NCBI GenBank assembly: GCA_002692165.1
Contig: NZJL01000080.1
Location: forward strand, 1 to 8,873
DNA from: Porticoccaceae bacterium
Lineage (GTDB): Bacteria > Pseudomonadota > Gammaproteobacteria > Pseudomonadales > Porticoccaceae
Direction: 5' to 3'
Length of the DNA stretch: 8,873 nt
The notes beneath the pieces are model-generated. The model was not told the origin of the DNA and made no database searches. It saw nothing but the letters and a program-made list of their open reading frames with translations. Position numbers and translations under genes: made by a program. Positions within the stretch are counted from its first letter, which is position 1. Every line of letters begins with the position of its first letter. Shown one piece after another: positions 6,222 to 8,873 of the stretch.

Positions 6222-7934
6222 TTAAGTCTGAAAATTTCTTTGCCACGCAAGTAGGTCGCCAACACTTTCAGGTTCATCAACGATTTTGTCGGCAATAGAC
6301 GGGGGATCCTCGGAAAGCCACACCAAATCAGCCAATTTACCCACCTCTATACTTCCTTTATCACCCTAATCAAAGTGCTGATAGGCTGCATTAATTGTTA
6401 TTGCTTTCAAGCTGTCATATGTGGAAATTCTTTGGCCCGCTCCGAGAATCTTTCCAGATCTTGTCAACCTATTTGTTGTTGCCCATAAAAGCCTAATCAT
6501 ATCGGGAGGGGCTATGGGGGTATCATTATGGACGGTGTAAGGCATTTTTCTAATGACTGTTGATCTAGCAGGACTAATGCGCAGTGCTCTCTGCGGACCA
6601 AAAACCGAGTCCCTATGCCAGTCCCCCCAATAAAAGGTATGCGAGGAAAAGAATGACGGTATGATCTTAAGTGCGCTCATGTTATCGAGTTAATCTTCCC
6701 TCACAGTTTGTACATGGATCATAACGGTTATATGATCGTATTGGATCTTGGCCCTTTTGACAGCCTCAATCAACATATCTGCTGCTGCGTCAACATTCGA
6801 ATGCGCCAACACCGGTATCTTGGCATCGTTAAATTCTTGCATCTTAGCGCTCAAAACGCTTTGCGGAATTACCGGATAACCCGGGTATTATTAGCCCTCG
6901 TCATGCGGTGGCTTCAGATAGAGTTTTGATAAGTAGGCCGTTTTGACTTGTGGTGAACCGTCGAGAATCAGTTTTATCCCACCAAGCTTTATCCGCTTTT
7001 CATACTGCCCAAAATTTAGCGACCTAATTTGAGAAATAGGAATACCCTGTGATGTTACGTAAGCAATAACATCAATATCAAAGGGATCTCTCTCGGCTGC
7101 AGTTCCGAGTAATGATCGAGTCTGAAAACTCGCTGCACCATCTTGTGCTGTGGTGATGCCATTTTTTGCATATATCTCTATCGCTTTTTGGAAGCCTCTC
7201 GCAGGATTTTTTACTGAATTCATGGCCATAGCTTGAAAGGGATAAACCGCCGCTTCCTCAACACCACCGGTCGGCTCCGATGAATTCAGGAACCGTCGAA
7301 TTCTCCCACCCAGCGGGTTTTTCGAAGCGGCGCTCAGCTTTGCGATTGAGAATGCTTTGGAGTTGGCCACTCCTAAGTGTCCAGAAACATGGAATAAGTA
7401 AATCGGTATTTCTAGGCTGATTTCAGCCAAATCAATCCTAATGGGATGCCTTTTCTCCTTCAATAAGGAGTCATCATGTCCAAGGCCGATAAGCCACTCA
7501 CTAGGTTCAAAGTTTTTAGCGTCTAAAGATTTCTGAAGTACCGTTTTCAAATCCTGAATTCCTTTGACCCCCGCCCACGGGGGGAGAGGCAACGTTCAAA
7601 AATTGCGACTTAAAGGCCAGGAAGGATGCATGCCCATGCACGTCTACAAAGTCCGGCAAAATGGATTTATCACCGAGCAAAATATGCTGGCCTCGGATTT
7701 TTTTCCTGCTTCATGAATTCCGATCCACGCAATGCGTTCCCCATTTACCGCGATCGATAAAGGACGAGAAGTTTTCTCCCCTACCATTGTTATCACTCTA
7801 TTTGAACTCAAGATTATGTCTGCTTTCTCGATAGCTCCAGCTCCACTAGGCGACATCATGACTATTAAGTATGTGAAAAACTGGCAAATTGCAGCAAACA
7901 GATAGTTAGCATTTTGCGATGGTGCGAGCAGCAT
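6222..7934 (-). pseudogene. Broken YtcJ-type amidohydrolase (Amidohydro_3), exported
   Basis: A metal-dependent hydrolase of the amidohydrolase superfamily, substrate unknown. Read along the minus strand it gives about 571 codons, near full family length, but no continuous frame. Start: ATG at 7934 with AGGA seven bases upstream, then a signal-like hydrophobic N-terminus and ADIILSSNRVITM. Lesion 1: a T run at 7698-7704 (A7 in the gene) is one base short; the shifted frame restores KKIRGQHILLGDKSILP and the metal motif VHGH (HxH at 7638-7630). Lesion 2: a C run at 7568-7572 has one extra base and returns to frame at GVKGIQDL. Then FHVSGHLGVANSKAF, GGRI, GITTAQDGA and LDGSPQVKTAYL (DGSPQ at 6962-6948). 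Stops follow at 6893-6888 (TAA TAA), 6692-6690 (TAA, probably from CAA) and 6368-6366 (TAG), each followed in the same frame by conserved sequence: IPVLAHSN, TFYWGDWHRDS, HNDTPIAPPDM, then KGSIEVGKLADLV. The frame ends with TAA at 6224-6222. The homopolymer shifts could be sequencing errors; the four stops are not explained that way. Confidence 0.9.
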
Positions 7935-7940
7935 ATTGCA

Positions 7941-7945
7941 ATCCT
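7941..7945 (-). promoter_or_regulatory. Ribosome binding site of the amidohydrolase pseudogene
   Basis: AGGAT on the minus strand, with AGGA seven bases before the ATG at 7934. It supports that start and shows that the initiation signals of the broken gene are still intact. Confidence 0.5.
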
Positions 7946-7969
7946 GAATTGTTTCCTTTTGGACATCAA

Positions 7970-8872
7970 TCAGCCATCTAGGGAGCGCGCAATCAACTCC
8001 TTCTGAATTTCATTGCTTCCACCGTAGATTTTTTGAACACGCGCGTCAGCGTAGGCCTTAGCGATGGGATACTCCATCATGTACCCGTATCCACCAAACA
8101 GTTGTAAGCATTCGTCGGCCACCTCACACTGCATTTGGGAACCCCACCATTTGGCCATTGCGCCATCTACCGACTCCAACTTATTCCCAATCACTTTAAT
8201 AATGCACTCATTGACGAAGGAACGAGTAACCTCCAATTTGCTCTTAGCTTCGGCTAGTTTGAATCGCGTATTTTGAAAGTCCATCAACCTCCGTCCAAAT
8301 GCTTTACGTTCCCTAACGTAACGGACAGTCTCGCATATCATCCCGTCCATTGCTCCAACGGCTCCGATTCCAATTACGAGACGCTCCCAACCTAACTGAT
8401 TCATTAACTGAAAAAATCCTCTTCCTTCCTTTTGCCCCAGCAGATTGGCTCGAGGCACTCTGACATCTTCAAAAAACAACTCGGAAGTATCTTGACCTCT
8501 CATGCCAAGTTTCCTCAGGTTCCGTCCTCGCTGAAAACCGGTCACTTCAGAGGCCTCCAAAACGATTAGCGATACTCCGCTAGCACCTGCTTCCTTGTCT
8601 GTCTTCGCCACTACGATCAATAGGTCGGCTTGCTGGCCATTCGTGATGAAAATTTTTGATCCATTTATGATGTAGTCATCGCCATCAGCAGTGGCCGCGG
8701 TCTTAACCGCCTGCAGATCAGATCCGGTACCGGGTTCGGTCATCGCAATGGCTGGTATCGTTTCGCCCGAAACGAGGCCCGGCAACCAACGGGACTTTTG
8801 CTCGTCATTTCCATACACCATGATGTAATGCAAACAGATGTTATGGACACCAAACCCCCACCCGGCATCCCC
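7970..8872 (-). CDS. Acyl-CoA dehydrogenase, long-chain type (N-terminus outside window)
   Basis: A flavoenzyme that oxidises acyl-CoA to 2-enoyl-CoA, passing electrons to electron-transfer flavoprotein. The frame is open to the window edge; a TTG and ATGs inside are not true starts, because GDAGWGFGVHN upstream is family sequence. About 300 residues are present, so roughly the first 80-100 are missing. Seen in order: AIAMTEPGTGSDLQAVKT (acyl-CoA dehydrogenase signature 1), YIINGSKIFITNG, FQRGRNLRKLGMRGQDTSELFF with VRVP, GWERLVIGIGAVGAMDG, VRYVRERKAFGRRLMDFQNTR, MAKWWGSQMQ and LFGGYGYMMEYPIAKAYADA. The end reads KIYGGSNEIQKELIA. That segment has Gly where medium-chain enzymes have the catalytic Glu (IYEGT). 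The Glu in CETVRYV aligns with the alternative catalytic position used by long-chain and isovaleryl-CoA dehydrogenases, so the enzyme should be active. It precedes the broken amidohydrolase by 35 bases on the same strand. The exact chain length or branching of the substrate is not determinable. Confidence 0.94.
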   Translation of the reverse strand, partial: GDAGWGFGVHNICLHYIMVYGNDEQKSRWLPGLVSGETIPAIAMTEPGTGSDLQAVKTAATADGDDYIINGSKIFITNGQQADLLIVVAKTDKEAGASGVSLIVLEASEVTGFQRGRNLRKLGMRGQDTSELFFEDVRVPRANLLGQKEGRGFFQLMNQLGWERLVIGIGAVGAMDGMICETVRYVRERKAFGRRLMDFQNTRFKLAEAKSKLEVTRSFVNECIIKVIGNKLESVDGAMAKWWGSQMQCEVADECLQLFGGYGYMMEYPIAKAYADARVQKIYGGSNEIQKELIARSLDG

Positions 8873-8873
8873 G

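Noticed and set aside
6366..6893. Recoded stop codons (alternative genetic code or readthrough)
   Set aside because: Both TAA and TAG would need recoding, while neighbouring intact genes end normally at TGA and TAG. Accompanying frameshifts and an active-site change fit decay better.
6708..6929. Plus-strand open frame of 73 codons
   Set aside because: It is antisense to the amidohydrolase pseudogene, which continues here with conserved motifs on the minus strand.
6366..7592. Separate small genes at 6366-6680 and 6891-7592
   Set aside because: Both are in one frame and are successive parts of a single amidohydrolase, so they are fragments of one broken gene.
8064..8276. Plus-strand open frame of 70 codons
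   Set aside because: It is antisense to the acyl-CoA dehydrogenase, which is clearly coding.
1..8873. Mobile element, CRISPR array, toxin-antitoxin or defence system
   Set aside because: No transposase, integrase, direct-repeat array, terminal repeats or defence domains are visible; the gene set is ordinary chromosomal metabolism and repair.

Overview
The window reads as a piece of chromosome from a gammaproteobacterium. UvrD follows the Escherichia coli protein residue by residue from its first codon, there is a HexR-type RpiR regulator, and the remaining genes (DUF1295 membrane protein, PQQ-type aldose dehydrogenase, long-chain-type acyl-CoA dehydrogenase) suit an aerobic heterotroph. The DNA is moderately AT-rich. 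A marine or otherwise free-living lineage is my inference, not something the sequence proves. I see no rRNA, tRNA, CRISPR array, insertion sequence, phage gene or integration site.

Layout. (1) 1-2143, minus: uvrD, complete at its N-terminus and cut by the window edge a few residues before its C-terminus. (2) 2144-2318: divergent promoter region, holding a HexR-box-like palindrome next to hexR, a stem beside the uvrD start and a short repeated motif. (3) 2319-3173, plus: hexR. (4) 3243-4112, minus: a DUF1295 membrane protein, convergent with hexR. (5) 4113-4468: a 356-base gap without a convincing gene, with a 7-bp inverted repeat in the DUF1295 leader. (6) 4469-6057, minus: a two-gene unit in which a small four-helix membrane protein overlaps, through ATGA, a secreted PQQ-dependent sugar dehydrogenase. 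(7) 6067-6221: the upstream region of that unit, with a TATAAT -10 box and an A/T palindrome. (8) 6222-7934, minus: an almost full-length YtcJ-type amidohydrolase broken by two homopolymer frameshifts and four in-frame stop codons. (9) 7970 to the right edge, minus: the C-terminal three quarters of an acyl-CoA dehydrogenase, 35 bases upstream of the broken gene and probably once co-transcribed with it.

How the genes relate. HexR regulators sense the Entner-Doudoroff intermediate KDPG, and the sugar dehydrogenase would oxidise aldoses in the periplasm, so a shared link to sugar catabolism is plausible. They are separated by the convergent DUF1295 gene, and I see no good HexR box before the dehydrogenase unit, so the link stays an inference. 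UvrD is housekeeping DNA repair. The acyl-CoA dehydrogenase is fatty-acyl or branched acyl catabolism.

I did not find a convincing new multi-gene system. The items most worth a second look are the decayed amidohydrolase with its compensating frameshifts, the uncharacterised membrane partner of the sugar dehydrogenase, and the candidate HexR operator.
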